A program made the position numbers and the translations under genes. Below are positions 35,545-47,500 of a stretch of DNA of 64,000 bases, in pieces (within the stretch, counting starts at the first letter, position 1; each line of letters opens with the position of its first letter). Origin of the DNA: Gavia stellata (lineage: Eukaryota; Chordata; Aves; Gaviiformes; Gaviidae); NCBI RefSeq assembly GCF_030936135.1, contig NC_082637.1, positions 3,968,001 through 4,032,000 on the forward strand, in the 5' to 3' direction. Below the pieces are notes generated by a model, which saw nothing but the letters and a program-made list of their open reading frames with translations, was not told the origin of the DNA and ran no database searches.

Positions 35545-38381
35545 AATTGCTGGATCACCATTCTGGCAATGGTCACCAGCTCTTCTGCTTGGGAAGTTCT
35601 CTTGAACTTAACTTGTATAAAACTGTAAAAACAAACAAACAAACAAAGAAAAGGTTTTCACTCCCATCAGAAGTAATCAAAGACTGAAAACAACAGTGTT
35701 TGTTGGTGAGGATGTGTGTTCAGGTCAGACTTTTAAGAAGAGCTCAAAACCTACAGCTTCAGGAGCTTGCTTTTTAAAATAATTCTAGCAACTGTTTTCT
35801 GCAGAAAAATAAATCGTGAAAATCTTACTCACAGCAGCTGCATTCTCTCCTCCAAACCTGGCCTTGCTGTTGTGCCTTTGAGAAACTTCCTCGTGATTTT
35901 TAAATATTTGCTCCCAGGTGGATAGATGGAAATCAAAGAGCTTTGAACCAAGCAGTGCCCTGCTCTGCATCCTCATGGAGATGCAGTGTCAACCCGGTGC
36001 CTTGCCCAGGGGGCCACAAGCAGGATTTGACCCAAAATTTGTTCTTCTATCCCAGCAAGGCCAGCTCAAACTCAGAGCGTGAGCTTGAGAAGCGAGGATC
36101 TCAGGGCTGAGTTTTAAGAGGAGTATGAAGGAAGCCACAGCAGGATGCTGTGGATGTTACTGTGAAACACTAAGGGTGAAGGATTTCCTGTAGGGTTGAC
36201 TTCCTGAGCGAGATTATATTCCCTACTAAATTCTCTATGCTGCTAAAAGTATTGGTGAACAGAGGGTTATAATTTTGCACCCTGTCTGTTGGATTTTTTC
36301 CCCCAATAAATGGGTTAATAAAAACCAGCTTCCCACTGATTTCAGCAGAGGTTAAAGCCCAGCGCTCAAGATCAGGGTGGCGTGAGGGCAGATCGTGTGT
36401 CGCTGGCCGCTCTCCCGGAGCACCCTCTCTCCCTGCGGGAACAGAGGGCTATTCTCCATCCCTTGCAGCTCTGTATGGTGACATTTTCGGGACCCAGGCC
36501 CGAGGACTTAGACTGGGTTGTTTCCTGTTTTCACAATCTCCATTTCAAATCCTCTATACACAGCATTGTGCAGGGAATTAAGAAAAAAACCCACCCCGTA
36601 TCCTCTCTTGAATTTTGTGGTGGGTGGTGGGGAGCTAAGCTCATGTTTCCAGTGGGGAGGGAGAAGACACGGATGGTGAAACAGGCTCAGAAAGTGAAAG
36701 AGAGGAAAATGAAGAATGAGAAAGGAGAAATAGGTTCACCATCAGGGCTGTGGTGTGGTATTTTTCCCCATCCACTCTGAATTTGTGGGGATGGGGTGCT
36801 TTCTCGGTGCCGAAGCTCATACGCTCTGTGTTTAAAGCGCTGCTGTCAAAGCTCGGAGAGTAACTAAAACAAAAATGTCCCAGGTCAAATGGATGTTTTC
36901 CAATTAACCGGAGTGCAATGTAAAGCCTGGGAAAGGAAATAACCCACCAAACATCCACCAGCCCTGTGTCTGTGTCCCCTACCCCAGTTCTGGCTGCTGG
37001 TGGCAGGTCCTACTAGGACCTGCAACCCAGTGGCGGATCTGCCTGCCTCAGCATCCCGAAACTTTCTGCAAGCAGCATCCTCTCCCCGATAATTTTTTGT
37101 GCAAATCTAACAGTATCAGATCCGGATTTGATCTAGGTCAGTGATTAGGAGGATCAAGAGGTTGCTTCAGGTGAGCATGGTAGGAGAGAAAACATCTGCC
37201 TGCCGAGGAGCCTGGGCTGGAGGCTCATCCTAAGCCCCTGCAACGTATCTTCAGCCGAGGGCTGATCTTTGCTGCTATAAATTCAGAGGATTTGGATAGG
37301 CAACGCTCCCGGGGAGCGTCAAGGCAAGCGCGTCTCCGCTGCCGCTTCGCGTCGTCCCTCGCAAAGTCCCCCCGAGGTTTTGGCGTGGCCGATTGCTCTT
37401 CGATGTGTTGTAACCTGAAAATAAGGATAGATAAAGGCAAAATGTTCTGGGAGAGATGCCAAGCCAAAGGCACTGAATTATTAAGAGATCCGTATCTGGA
37501 TAACGGATTTATGCTCTTTAACAACTTTTAAGAGCAAATATGGTGTTTGCAGGATCAGATTGGGATTGTCCTAAGAAATAGAACTCTCATTTTTAAATCT
37601 TATTGCTTTTATTATTATTATTTTAATAATAATAATATTTCCTCAGTGAAGCCATATATGAGAATATTATTTGCGTAGGAACTGGAAATGAACCTGAAAT
37701 GATCAGCGTATTTTTTAAAGGCACTTTACAAGTCACTTGGCATTGGAAAAGGTACAACTATCCGTCAAAGCAAGGCTTGGGGATAAAATAATTAGAAATC
37801 ACACAACCATAGCAAAGGAAGATTAGTGCTAAAATTAGAAGCCATAAAGTTGTTTTTAGATTAGGCTGGAATCCGGGCAGGCTGTTTTATTGTACCGTGT
37901 TACTTTAAAAAATGCAAGGTGAGAGGTGTGAATTGCCTGCATTTGGTTGTGTTGCAATGGAACTGCTAATGTTAGGTGGGATGATCTATGAGATGATTTT
38001 CAGGGAAATCCTTAGGGAATGGAAGTACAATCCACCATGAAAGATGACAAGCTGCTAAAGGAGCTGGGTTCGGTGTTGTGCTCTTCTTCCCACTCCCCAT
38101 GGATGTCCTGTAAGGTTGGTTTACTCCTGGGTTTGTTTCAGGGTTGAGGTGGCCAAATGCCCACGTTGTGTCCAGAAACCGTGGTGGGATGGCCCGGGTG
38201 GGTGCGGAAGGGTCTGCACCCGCAGGTGGTATGGGTGTGAGTCGGAGCTGCTGTGGTCCTGGGACCCGAGCTGGCTCTTTGGGGCCAGATAGCAACGTTA
38301 GATGGGGCATAGCCTATGGCACTTCATCACTTCATGTATCTGCTGGAGCTCCTTATGCGTGAACAGGAATGAATCCTCTGT
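35545..38381. other. non-coding, no gene seen
   Basis: No exon is supported. A CpG-rich patch occurs at 37310-37400. An AT-rich palindrome is at 37610-37637, in a broader AT-rich block (37540-37900) that might hold conserved non-coding sequence. Frames up to 132 codons have no domain. Confidence 0.5.
37610..37637. repeat. perfect AT palindrome (13-bp arms, 2-bp spacer)
   Basis: TATTATTATTATT at 37610-37622 is the exact reverse complement of AATAATAATAATA at 37625-37637. It can extrude as a small cruciform. It likely arose from a TTA microsatellite meeting its inverse. Confidence 0.85.
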
Positions 38382-38813
38382 CAGAGGAGGGCCACAAAAA
38401 TGATCAGAGGACAGCCTGAGAGAGTTGGGGTTGTTCAGCCGGGAGAAGAGAAGGCTCTGAGGAGACCTTCTTGTGGCCTTTCAATACTTAAAGGGGGCTT
38501 AGAAGGAAGATGGGGACAGACTTTTTAACAGGGCCTGTAGTGATAGGACAAGGAGCAATGTTTTTAAACTAAAAAAGGGGAGATTCAGACTAGATAGAAG
38601 GAAGAAATTCTTTACGACGAGGGTGGTGAGACACTGGTCCAGGTTGCCCAGAGAGGTGGGAGATGCCCCATCCCTGGAAACATTCCAGGTCAGGTTGGAT
38701 GGGGCTCTGAGCAACCTGATCTGGTTGAAGATGTCCCTGCTCATTGCTGGGGGATTGGACTAGATGGCCTTCAAAGGTCCCTTCCCACCCAAACCATTCT
38801 GTGATTCTATGAT
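38382..38813 (+). mobile_element. CR1 fragment (subfamily A)
   Basis: About 432 bp of sense CR1. It starts in the ORF2 part with CAGAGGAGGGCCAC and has a short internal deletion in the MIRGLEHL region (GATCAGAGGACAGCC). Then come [17 protein letters not shown] codons, an in-frame TAG at 38500-38502 and the complete 3' tail to ATTCTGTGATTCTATGATC. Confidence 0.95.
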
Positions 38814-39269
38814 CTGTCGTGGAGGCTGGAAAAGTAAAGCGTGTAACACAGTGGGACCCACCTTTACTCGGCTGGTGTCGGCTCATAGAGGTGCACGTCT
38901 CTCTAGTGCTGGTCTTCAGCTGCATTACACCATTAGTTTCCAAGAGACGTCCTTTGATTAACACCCATGCCAGTTAAGCCTATTGCAGGGTGTGTTGTGT
39001 CTTGGGGACAGGGACGTACCTGTTGTGCCTTGGTTCCTGTGCCGGGGAGAGGGCATGGCTGGGGACTTGCTTCTCGCTGTGTGGAGGTGCTGGGAGCTCC
39101 TCCTCACTGTGGTGGGTTGGGATGCAAGGATCTGCCACAACGCTGGGTAGCGGATGGTTTTTTGGGAAAGAAGGAGCCAAAAGCCTGTCCCATTTGGCAC
39201 GTGAGGACTCACAGTGTGATAGGAGTAGGGCAGAGAGGGGGACAAGGAGGAATGACATGGGACCGCTTC
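38814..39269. other. non-coding spacer between young and old CR1
   Basis: About 450 bp of unique sequence. Several overlapping frames on both strands show the lack of coding constraint. Nothing else is recognised. Confidence 0.5.
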
Positions 39270-39775
39270 AACGTGAAAAGTGGCTGAACAGACTAAGCCC
39301 TTCACTCTGGAGGAGAAGGCGCTGAGGAGGTATCTAAGTGGGGTACATAAGCCCTACATGGTGTGGAGGTGGATAGGGAAGAGTTATTTGTTGTGTCACA
39401 CAGCTAGAGAAAAAAAACATGAAATGACTGGGCAGAGGCCCTGAACAGGAGGACGTGCTTTTTTATAAAACATGTAATTAAACTGTGGACCTCCTTGCCA
39501 CAGGACGTTGCGGATGCCAAAAGTATAAATGGCTTCAAAAACTGATTAGGGAAATTTGTGGACAAAAGGTCCATCAAGGGCTGTTAGCACAGGGCTGCAG
39601 GTACAGCCACCAGATTGGGAAGTATCTCAGCTGCCTGCTGGCCATGGGGAGCATATACCCAGAGAAGTACTCCATGTGTGCTCCCTTTCGTACACCCCTT
39701 GGTCACTCTCAGAGCTGGGATCTTGGGCTGCAGGACCTCGGGCACCTGCTCTGGTGATGAACCTGATTCATTCTG
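39270..39775 (+). mobile_element. old CR1-like LINE fragment (reptile/amniote type)
   Basis: It has the same family layout as 15921-16382. It reads AAAAGTGGCTGAACAGACTAAG, GGAGAAGGCGCTGAGGAGG, then TGTGGACCTCCTTGCCACAGG and ACGTTGCGGATGCCAAAAGT, then GGTCCATCAAGGGCTGTTAGC, with a degraded 3' part up to about 39775. All blocks occur in correct order and orientation, but with many indels. It is clearly older than the other CR1 copies and has no intact frame. Confidence 0.8.
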
Positions 39776-40987
39776 GTGGATGACAAGGAAAGCTGCATCT
39801 GCTGTCCCTCTCTCCCAGGCTTCGCATGGCAAATGCACACCCATACCTGAAGATCGGACGTCGCCAAAGCGGGCCAGCTGGGTATCGTGGGGTGTGAAAT
39901 TCCCTGGTACATCAGGAAGCCTTCCTCTGCAAGTTGGCTTACTCCAGCATGCCCGGCCAAGGCAGGAGCACAGGTCCAGGTGCGTTAAGATCCTCCAGTG
40001 AAAATGTCCTACCACTAAATTCTTCCTAAGTCCAAGCGAACATCCCATGAAGATACTGGGTAGGGAGGAACCGGCATGCTCCACGTATAAATGCCTTCAC
40101 AGAAAAAATGTCTTGATACTAAGAGGCTTTCTGGTATAGTTGGAAAGGTGTAGCATAAGGGAGAGGTTGGAGGACAAAGTTAGGCATATCCACGTGTTTT
40201 CACCATGGAGGTGGCCTGTCACCCAGAGGACTTCTTCAGTGCTAGTGCCTTGAAACAGGGAGCAGGGGATTTCTGGGCGAGAAACCTGAACTTTGTGGGA
40301 TGTGCTGCCTAAATATGGATGCGACTGGGCAAAGCCCTTCACCTGGTCCCACCAGAGGTACCAATGAAAGGGTCTACGGGTTCCCTCCTGGCCAGGAAGC
40401 ACCAGCCCTGCTGCGACCACCCGCAGCATCTCGTCGGCACGTGCATTTCCCGGTGCCTGCAGCAGGAGAGTGGAGTTGAGCAGACTGGCTGCTCCCCCCA
40501 AACGCTCCCCGCCGCACCTCCAGCTCGGTGAAAGCAGGACAACTCCTCAGCGACTCTTTGTAGCCCGAGAACAATGCCTTGGAAAAGTCCAGCAGCGGGA
40601 ACTTTACTAATTCCAACTAATGACTCCGAAATACTGACTGAGGGGAACAATTGGGCACCATCAAAGGGCGCAGACAAAGGAAATGCACTGTATTGTAATA
40701 GCAAACAGAGCTGAATTTGGTCTGATGGAGCACCTTTCATATTCAGAGCATTTCAAAGCGCTTTGCAGAGTAATGAGCTGCATGCTGATGGTGGGGCAGG
40801 TGAGCGGTCTTTATGTGCCCAACAATAGCTGGCACAGCCGGTGGAGGAGGACCTGCTCGTGGTGGGACAGGGTATGGTGGTCAGGATGCTGGGGTTATCC
40901 TGTGCTTTCCTGATTTTCAGTGCTGTTAGATCTCTAGCTAGCGTTTGGACAGGCACTGGAGGTGACCAGGCAAGACCTATTGCCCTG
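39776..40987. other. non-coding, with ancient repeat debris
   Basis: No exon is supported. The 166-codon minus frame at 39584-40084 overlaps old CR1 and has no domain. One piece of a widespread ancient repeat is at 40717-40765. Confidence 0.45.
40717..40765 (+). repeat. ancient repeat head (AAGCGCTTTG block)
   Basis: GGAGCACCTTTCATATTCAG and TTTCAAAGCGCTTTGCAGAG reproduce the hallmark start of the same old amniote repeat seen at 9070 and 48265. Only the first 50 bp is recognisable. Confidence 0.6.
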
Positions 40988-41318
40988 TCAGTACTTAAAG
41001 GGGGCTTAGAAGAAAGATGGGATGGACTTTTTAGTAGGGTCTGTAGCGATAGGACAAAGGGGAATGGTTTTAAACTAGAAGAGGGTAGATTCAGACTAGA
41101 TAGAAGGAAGAAATTCTTTACGACGAGGGTGGTGAGACACTGGCATGGGTTGCCCAGAGAGGTGGTAGATGCCCCATCCCTGGAAACATTCCAGGTCAGG
41201 TTGGACGGGGCTCTGAGCAACCTGATCTGGTTGAAGATGTCCCTGCTTGTTGCAGGGGGGTTGGACTAGATGGCCTTTAAAGGTCCCTTCCTACCCAAAC
41301 CATTCTGTGATTCTGTGA
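40988..41318 (+). mobile_element. CR1 fragment (subfamily A)
   Basis: About 331 bp of sense CR1 begin at TCAGTACTTAAAGGGGGC. The shared TAG lies at 41007-41009. A one-base loss soon after (GATGGGATGGAC where sister copies have GATGGGGA.GGAC) shifts the frame. The ORF2 C-terminal block is then open to 41269 ([19 protein letters not shown], then [14 protein letters not shown]), and the 3' tail is complete to CATTCTGTGATTCTGTGA. Confidence 0.95.
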
Positions 41319-41740
41319 AGACCTGGCTTTGATTTCTCTATTGTCCTGGTGCTTCTGTTTCCATCTGTGAGACGTGCCCGCTGTGTGTCTGTCTATCAGC
41401 AGCACTCTGGGCCGCACATGCTGGGGAAATCTGGGATAAATGGGAGTTTGTTTAGAGGGACAGAGCAGCTTGAGGCACCCAGGACGGTCTGTGAGATGGC
41501 ATTAGTCTTTCCTTTTTGAAACTGTGCTGAACTCCCTAGTTTTGCCTATGGATCTCCTCCTCTTGGCATTGCTTAGAGGGCCAGTGAGCTCGGCCTGAAG
41601 GACTGGGAAAGCCTCTCCACGCTCTAGCCTCCGAAAGCAACTGAGCTACTTCATCCTTTCAGGAGTGCAGCAATATCGGTGTCTGGTCCTGCCTGTGGAT
41701 TTACCTGGTCCTATGGACCTGCAGGTCCTTCACATGTAGG

Positions 41741-41905
41741 TCTGCACTCTTGACGGGCTCAGTTTCTCTGCCCTTCTTTTATCTTTGGGGAAAGAGAGGT
41801 TGAGAAACGTGTTGTGACTCACATGAGAATCCCTCGGCACAGCTGGGAATAGACCTTGGCCTCCCAGGTCACGGTCTGGTCCTCTAATCTTGTGGTCTCC
41901 GTGAC
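41741..41905 (+). repeat. ancient MIR-like/L2-like tail
   Basis: The order CTCAGTTTCTCTGCCC, GGGGAAAGAGAGGTTGAGAAAC, TGTGACTCACATGAGAA, CACAGCTGGGAATAGACC, then CCTCTAATCTTGTGG is the typical antisense order of MIR-class SINE or L2-like tails (gaaact-gaggc, cacagc, ggaatagaacc, ctctaacc). Divergence is high. Class assignment is from memory. Confidence 0.65.
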
Positions 41906-44689
41906 AGTTTCGTGAAGGCCCACATACGACTTCAGCTCTTTAATTTTAGCTAAGCCAGAATAGCACTGGCACAGCTGCGTGAGCAGATTTCTTAGTACCG
42001 AAACCATTTCCGTGGCAGGGATGTGTCTTGCCCCTTGCAAGGGGAGGAAAAGGTTAATTGCATATTTTTTTTTTCCTTTTTCTTTTCTTTATTTTTTTTT
42101 TGGAAAAGAGGAAATAAATATACCTACCCCACCCTAAGGGGACTGCACAAATCTGTCAGCCCTTGGCGGGTGGGGGCAGGCAGCTGGGCTGTGTTAAGGA
42201 AGTAGCCTTTGGGAGGGAAGGGGTTGGGGGCATGGGTGGGGGGCTTTGGCTGCCTGCCCGCCTGCTTGGTGCTGCAGGCAGGGAGGGGGCTGCTGTACCA
42301 GGCTATATTTGGAGAGCCCGGGCTGTAACGCTCTCTGCAGAGCCATGGGTACTTGTGATGAGTTAATCTTACCCGGGGTTGGAATAAAAGATCTGCAGCA
42401 AAGGCTGGTTGGGGGTTAGAAAATGAGCTCCGGGGTGAGGAAGGAGATCGCAGACCTTCTCCCGTGTGACCTGGGTCCTTCGCTACACCAGATCCCCGCT
42501 AACCAAGATAACCAGGTTCCAGCGGCCTCCCGGCTTTGCTGGAGGACCACGCTGGCTTGGCGTTCAGTTCATCGCATCTCCCCCATCCCAGCAGAGGAAG
42601 GAGGTTGGAACGCAGACTGTGATGTGTTGGAAGCCTGGATTCTCCTCACCTCTCCATCTGTGTTTCCGTGCCGCCTGTGCTCCAACTGGGTCGGGCTGAT
42701 GTCATGGCAAGACTTCCTCTCGCAGGCAGCGGTTTCGCGTGCTGTCATCCCGCAGCAGGGATTTGATGGTGTGCAGACGGCTTTGCTGTTTCCCTTCCCG
42801 TCTGCCTCGCACTGAGGCTGGCCGGCGTTCCCTTCCGAGCAGGGGTGTCTCAAATGGCCGGTTGAGTGGCAGCAAGTAGCAGAGGCGGGTTCTCCATGAT
42901 GACCCAACCTTGTGTGGGTATTTTGGTACCACTTCTGAATTAACGCTCAAAGGAATATAGAAAGACCCAACATTTTAAGTTTCTTTGGGAGCTGATTGCA
43001 ATAAAAATAAAGTCTGGTGTGGTGGAGCCATAAAGTCAAAGCAAAGTAGCAGGCTTATGTCTTGAAACAACTCAAAGCAACTTTCAAGCTTCTTGTTTTG
43101 TTGAGCTTCAAGGCATCTAAATTCAAAGCTGTCGTGCATATGTCACACGGGCTGTGCTGTTTGCACAGAGCCTATCCAAATCTTTGTGGTTTTGCTTTTC
43201 TATCAGCAGTGGCTGGTGTGAGTAACCTCTACTCATCCTTTGAGCAAGGAGGCAAGTCAACTCTGGAGGCTCAGGGGAGACTGTGTTCAGAGGAGGACCA
43301 GGGCTGAAGGTGGAGGTGATGATGGTCCTGGTGATGTGTTTGAGGTGGATTTACATCCTCACGCCCTTAGCCAGATGGATGCTTTGCCCGTGGTTCTCGT
43401 TTCAGCTGAATGGTGCGGTAGGGACAGGAGGGAAGACGTTAGGAAGACAAGACATGGATTTATAATCCCAAGCCAACACCGCTTGGTCTGGGAGAGCATC
43501 AGCGGAGCCTCGCTGGTATTTTCTAGCGGAGGAACACACCTGCTGAGCCTGTGCATCGCCGTGGGGGCTGCGGGAAGATGCAGTGCCTGATGGTGAGGCA
43601 TAGCCCTGGGGTGGAGGGGGCTCTCGCTGCCCTCTCCGGCACAGCTCTGAGGCGAGGGACTCATCTGGATTTAGCAGAATGGGTTTCCCTGCCGCCTGTC
43701 TGGGATTCACCATCTGTTTGAGCTTTTAATATCACTTCATTCTCCCTCCCTCCATCCCACACCCCTGTCCCAGATGTATTTGTTTAAGTGGCTTTAATTA
43801 ACTTACATTTTCCTGTGCGTGACAGCTCCTTGAGGTTTTGGTAGCTGTTTTCTGTCCTTCCACAGTTGTCACTGACATGTAGCACTTTCCCTGCAGACTG
43901 GCCTTTAAGCCTACTGCGTTTTTTCCCTCCTCTGCGGAATTATTTTAACATACTGGAAGGAAATGGTTTCCATGTGAGCCTTGTTACACACACTCAATTG
44001 ATTATTAGGTGCGATTTTCCTGATCCCTGCCGGTATCTACGAGGATTTTGAGCGAGGAAGCCGGAGGGGCGTAGGATGATGGTTTAGGTCAGATAGATTT
44101 ATCTTCACGAGTGACAAGACAGATAACTCTGGAGTGGCATGGCTACAGGTGTTATCATTTGGGTGTCTCCTCAAGAGTGAAGGTTAATGTCTTGCTACTA
44201 CTGATCCATCATGGTGTTATCTACAGGATTTATAGGTCTTCTTGTGCCTTTCCAGCAACAGCGGGTTCACTTTTCCGGAGCTCAGAGCTATGTACCTGCT
44301 CCCTGGTTGCAGCAGCCGTAGCGGTCACATCAGCAAACCCCTGCTCACCTGGGTTTGTTTGCTTTTAAACCCGATGTTAGGAATAATCTCTGCTTGTTAT
44401 TGTGTGGTTTTGTACTTCCCCAGTGGAGGAAAGTGGGATGGATGGGGGCAAGCCCAACGTTGGAGTCCTCTCCCAAGGGAAGGCATCAGGCAGATGAAGG
44501 CAAGACAAGCCCTGATCCTGCCTTCCCCAGGATCCCCCTCAGAAACATGAGCAGGAGGATGGCAGAGAGCAAAGAGGGACTCAGATCTTAAAGTAAAATC
44601 TCTTAAAAAAAAAAAAAAAGGAAGCAATAAATCCAACAAATTAAAACAAAAAGGCTACTAAAGTGAGTGACAATCGTACAGTATCAGAT

Positions 44690-45065
44690 AACACCGCATC
44701 CTGAATTCCAGTGGGATAGGAAATATGAAGCAAAAATCACTCAGGTGCTTCTAAGATAGCGATAAGGAAAGCAATTCCCATTTACTGGTAGAAATAAAAT
44801 AAGAGGTCCTGATAAACCCTCCATGACTAGACTGGATTACGGCTCTAGCTGTGAAAATTCATTATGGGCATGCAAAAGAATGCATATCTCGCCGAGCTAA
44901 ACTGACTACAAACACCATTTATCTGGAGAAGAGCCGATTCACTCAGAATAAATAGATTTCTCCCCCCCCCCCCCCCCCCCTTCCCTTTGAATCTGTCATA
45001 AATCTGTATCCCTGCCTTGTCATTTATTATGCAAATAAGTCTCACACCTTTCTAAATCATGAAAG
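44690..45065. promoter_or_regulatory. candidate conserved non-coding element split by a C19 run
   Basis: AT-rich, repeat-free sequence surrounds a C19 homopolymer. An exact ATGCAAAT octamer lies at 45029-45036, and TTCATTATGGGCATGC and GAATGCATATC occur upstream. No open frame spans it. Enhancer function is inferred only. Confidence 0.3.
44962..44980. repeat. C19 homopolymer
   Basis: Nineteen C residues lie between TTTCT and TTCCC. The run can form an i-motif or G-quadruplex on the opposite strand and is prone to length change. Confidence 0.9.
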
Positions 45066-45360
45066 AGGAGTTTGTGTTGGAAGAGCGATCTTAAGCTGTT
45101 CCAGTGACTCCAGGGCCGGGCTGGGGTCCCTTGCACACAGTGCCGGGAGCTGCTGATTTCAGGAGGGCTTCTGGTGGTGAGTGGTGCCAGTCCTCGTCAA
45201 CGAGTATAATGCAATTTGGTCGGACGTTTTCAGGGTTCCCATAAACAAACCCATTGCTTCACACTGTTTTGTATTATTTATGATATTTTATTGTATTTGC
45301 CTGTTCTCTGTAGGAATGACTTTGTATCAGGGTCACGTGCAGAAGGGAGCCCATTGGCAT

Positions 45361-45536
45361 ATTGGAAGAGGCTGCCCAGGGAGGTGGTGGAGTCACCATC
45401 CCTGGAGGTGTTCAAGGAACGTGTGGACGTGGCACTGGGGGACATGGTTTAGTGGGCATGGTGGGGTTGGGGTGATGGTTGGACTTGATGATCTTACAGG
45501 TCTTTTCCAACCTAAATGATTCTGTGATTCTGTGAT
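45361..45536 (+). mobile_element. CR1 3' fragment (subfamily B), 5'-truncated
   Basis: About 176 bp of sense CR1 tail start at ATTGGAAGAGGCTGCCCAGG. The ORF2 end reads [20 protein letters not shown] through to DMV. The terminal repeat is TGATTCTGTGATTCTGTGAT. It is nearly identical to the same part of the 32768 copy. Confidence 0.95.
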
Positions 45537-47500
45537 ATTCTGCTCTGTCCTTGTCTTCAGCTCTGTCCCTTTTAGTATCAGCGCCGGTTAAAGCCAAACA
45601 GCATCGCTCTGCTGGGTAGGGCTTAGTGGAACAGGGTGCGTTTAAGCTTCAGTCCACGGTTGATTCTGAGGTGGTTGTAGGTGGCTGCAGAAGCACTTAG
45701 CGTGGTGTGTAGGGACCGAAACACGATCTAACACCTTTTGTTCTAGCAATTAAGTATTTCAGGGTGCTAATTTTAGAAGTAGAATTGAGCTGGTAGGAGC
45801 CATGAATAGTGAGGGAAACCTTGATGTTCCCTTCGGTAGAGTGTTGAGCCGACGTTAAATGAATTAAAACCAAAAAACAAACAGAAAAATATCTCTACAA
45901 GGTTTTTCCTGACAAGGAGGCTTTAGGTTTTGGCCCTGTATTTGTGGAAGGCTCCTGATGAATCATGTGGCCCCAATTCGGTACGTGTGAACGAAGCTCC
46001 AGAGGTGGAAGGCTGACCCCACGAACCCACCAAGGTCCCATCTCCGAGTGGGAGAGCGAGACTCTGAGCACGATTTGGGACAAGTGGGTCTCCTCTCTAA
46101 GGCAACGTGAAAGTCTGGGGGATGCTCAGAGAGTGGAAGGATCCAGCTAGGACATTGTATGTGTTCATAAGCAGGTTGTAGGACACACAGAGAACCCAGG
46201 TTATAGAAAAGCACATTCAAAGGACGTTCCCAAATGCCTGATCCCAGATTTCTCAGCTACCTTCTCCATCACAGCCAGTAGAGATATTTGCACTGATTTC
46301 TGGCTCTGGTGATCTTAGCGTTGCCTTTCCCTCTGCGGCCTTAGGACACCACATCAGTAGATGGCCTCTGGGTGGGGACAAGGGATGGGGCCTTTGACGA
46401 GCAGGAGGGACCGACCACCCGGCGTCTACTGCGGCCGAGGGGGAAGGCAACACACGTTGATGTTGGCTATCACATGAATCTCTCTCTCTTCTTCAGGGGC
46501 ATTTTACACTTGTGTTTTGCCCTCAGCATTTCTGCAGTGCTGGGCTGGCCGGGCTCTTGCAGTGCTCTGGAGTGATTCTGCTAATGGGATGTGACCTGAT
46601 GGCTTTGCATGTTTTAAGTAAATTAAACACAGCTGCTAGGAAAATCCAGTAACCTTAACAGCACCATGGCTCCGTTGTCTGCATTGTAATTACAGCGGCA
46701 ACTGCCTGGAAGTTCTACTTTCTGGTTTATTTTTAAATAACTTCTGAGCTACCCTTTGATCAACTGCTTCATCCCCGAGTCCTGCCTGTCCTCTTCCTTG
46801 TTCTGGGTTTAACCCTTGCTTCTTCTTCAAGCATCCATCTCATTGCAATTTAGTCCATTGCAAATGCAAGCGGCTGATTGCAAAAATTACAGTCTTCCCT
46901 GAATATATACTGCAATTTTGAGCTGAGGGTGAATCTGGGGAGGTTTTTATGCCAGAGCTTACGGGGTGAGTGCACACCGCAGGCATTCAGAGAGCGGTGT
47001 TTTAAGGCTGCTGGGGAAGTGCATCTTGAAATACGCAGCTTTTTCAGTTGCTTCAACCGAAATCCTTTGTACCCCTTCAGAGAGGTGGGCTTTCTGTCAC
47101 AGCGGCAACACTTCAATCAGAAGTGAAAGCAGTTAGTTCTATGTAGGAAGCAAAACCGGGAGCCTAATTAGTTTTCCCTCGTCAACCCATGAGTGGAACC
47201 CATGCCTGCAAGAGCGAGCGATCAACTCCCAGCATGGGCGTAGCTGCGTGCTCCTTCCCTTCATTAAAAACTCACACCATCTTCACTCCAGAATCAAATT
47301 TCTGGAGGAAACGCAGGCTCAGGGAAATGACATAGGGTTTTGCATCAGAGCCTGAAAAAAGGCTCCAAAACAAGCTGAATTTTAAACATGTCTCAGTGCA
47401 AGGAGGGAGGGTGGTTCAGCATCACGGGATGCTGGTCCCACCTCGGGGCACCAGAGCTACAGCTCCCCAACTGCGCTCAAGGTCACATCGCATTTCGTTA
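45537..47500. other. non-coding, no gene seen
   Basis: Unique sequence without recognisable exons, repeats or motifs. Frames of 60-88 codons on both strands look random. Confidence 0.5.

Larger units (their letters stand above)
41319..45360. other. non-coding, with old SINE-like debris and AT-rich patches
   Basis: No exon is supported. The part at 41741-41905 is old repeat debris and 44690-45065 is an AT-rich block, both listed. An A/T-rich simple stretch lies at 42065-42120 and an A14 run at about 44606. Frames of 100-142 codons have no domain, and the plus frame at 42423-42815 lacks splice context. Confidence 0.5.
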
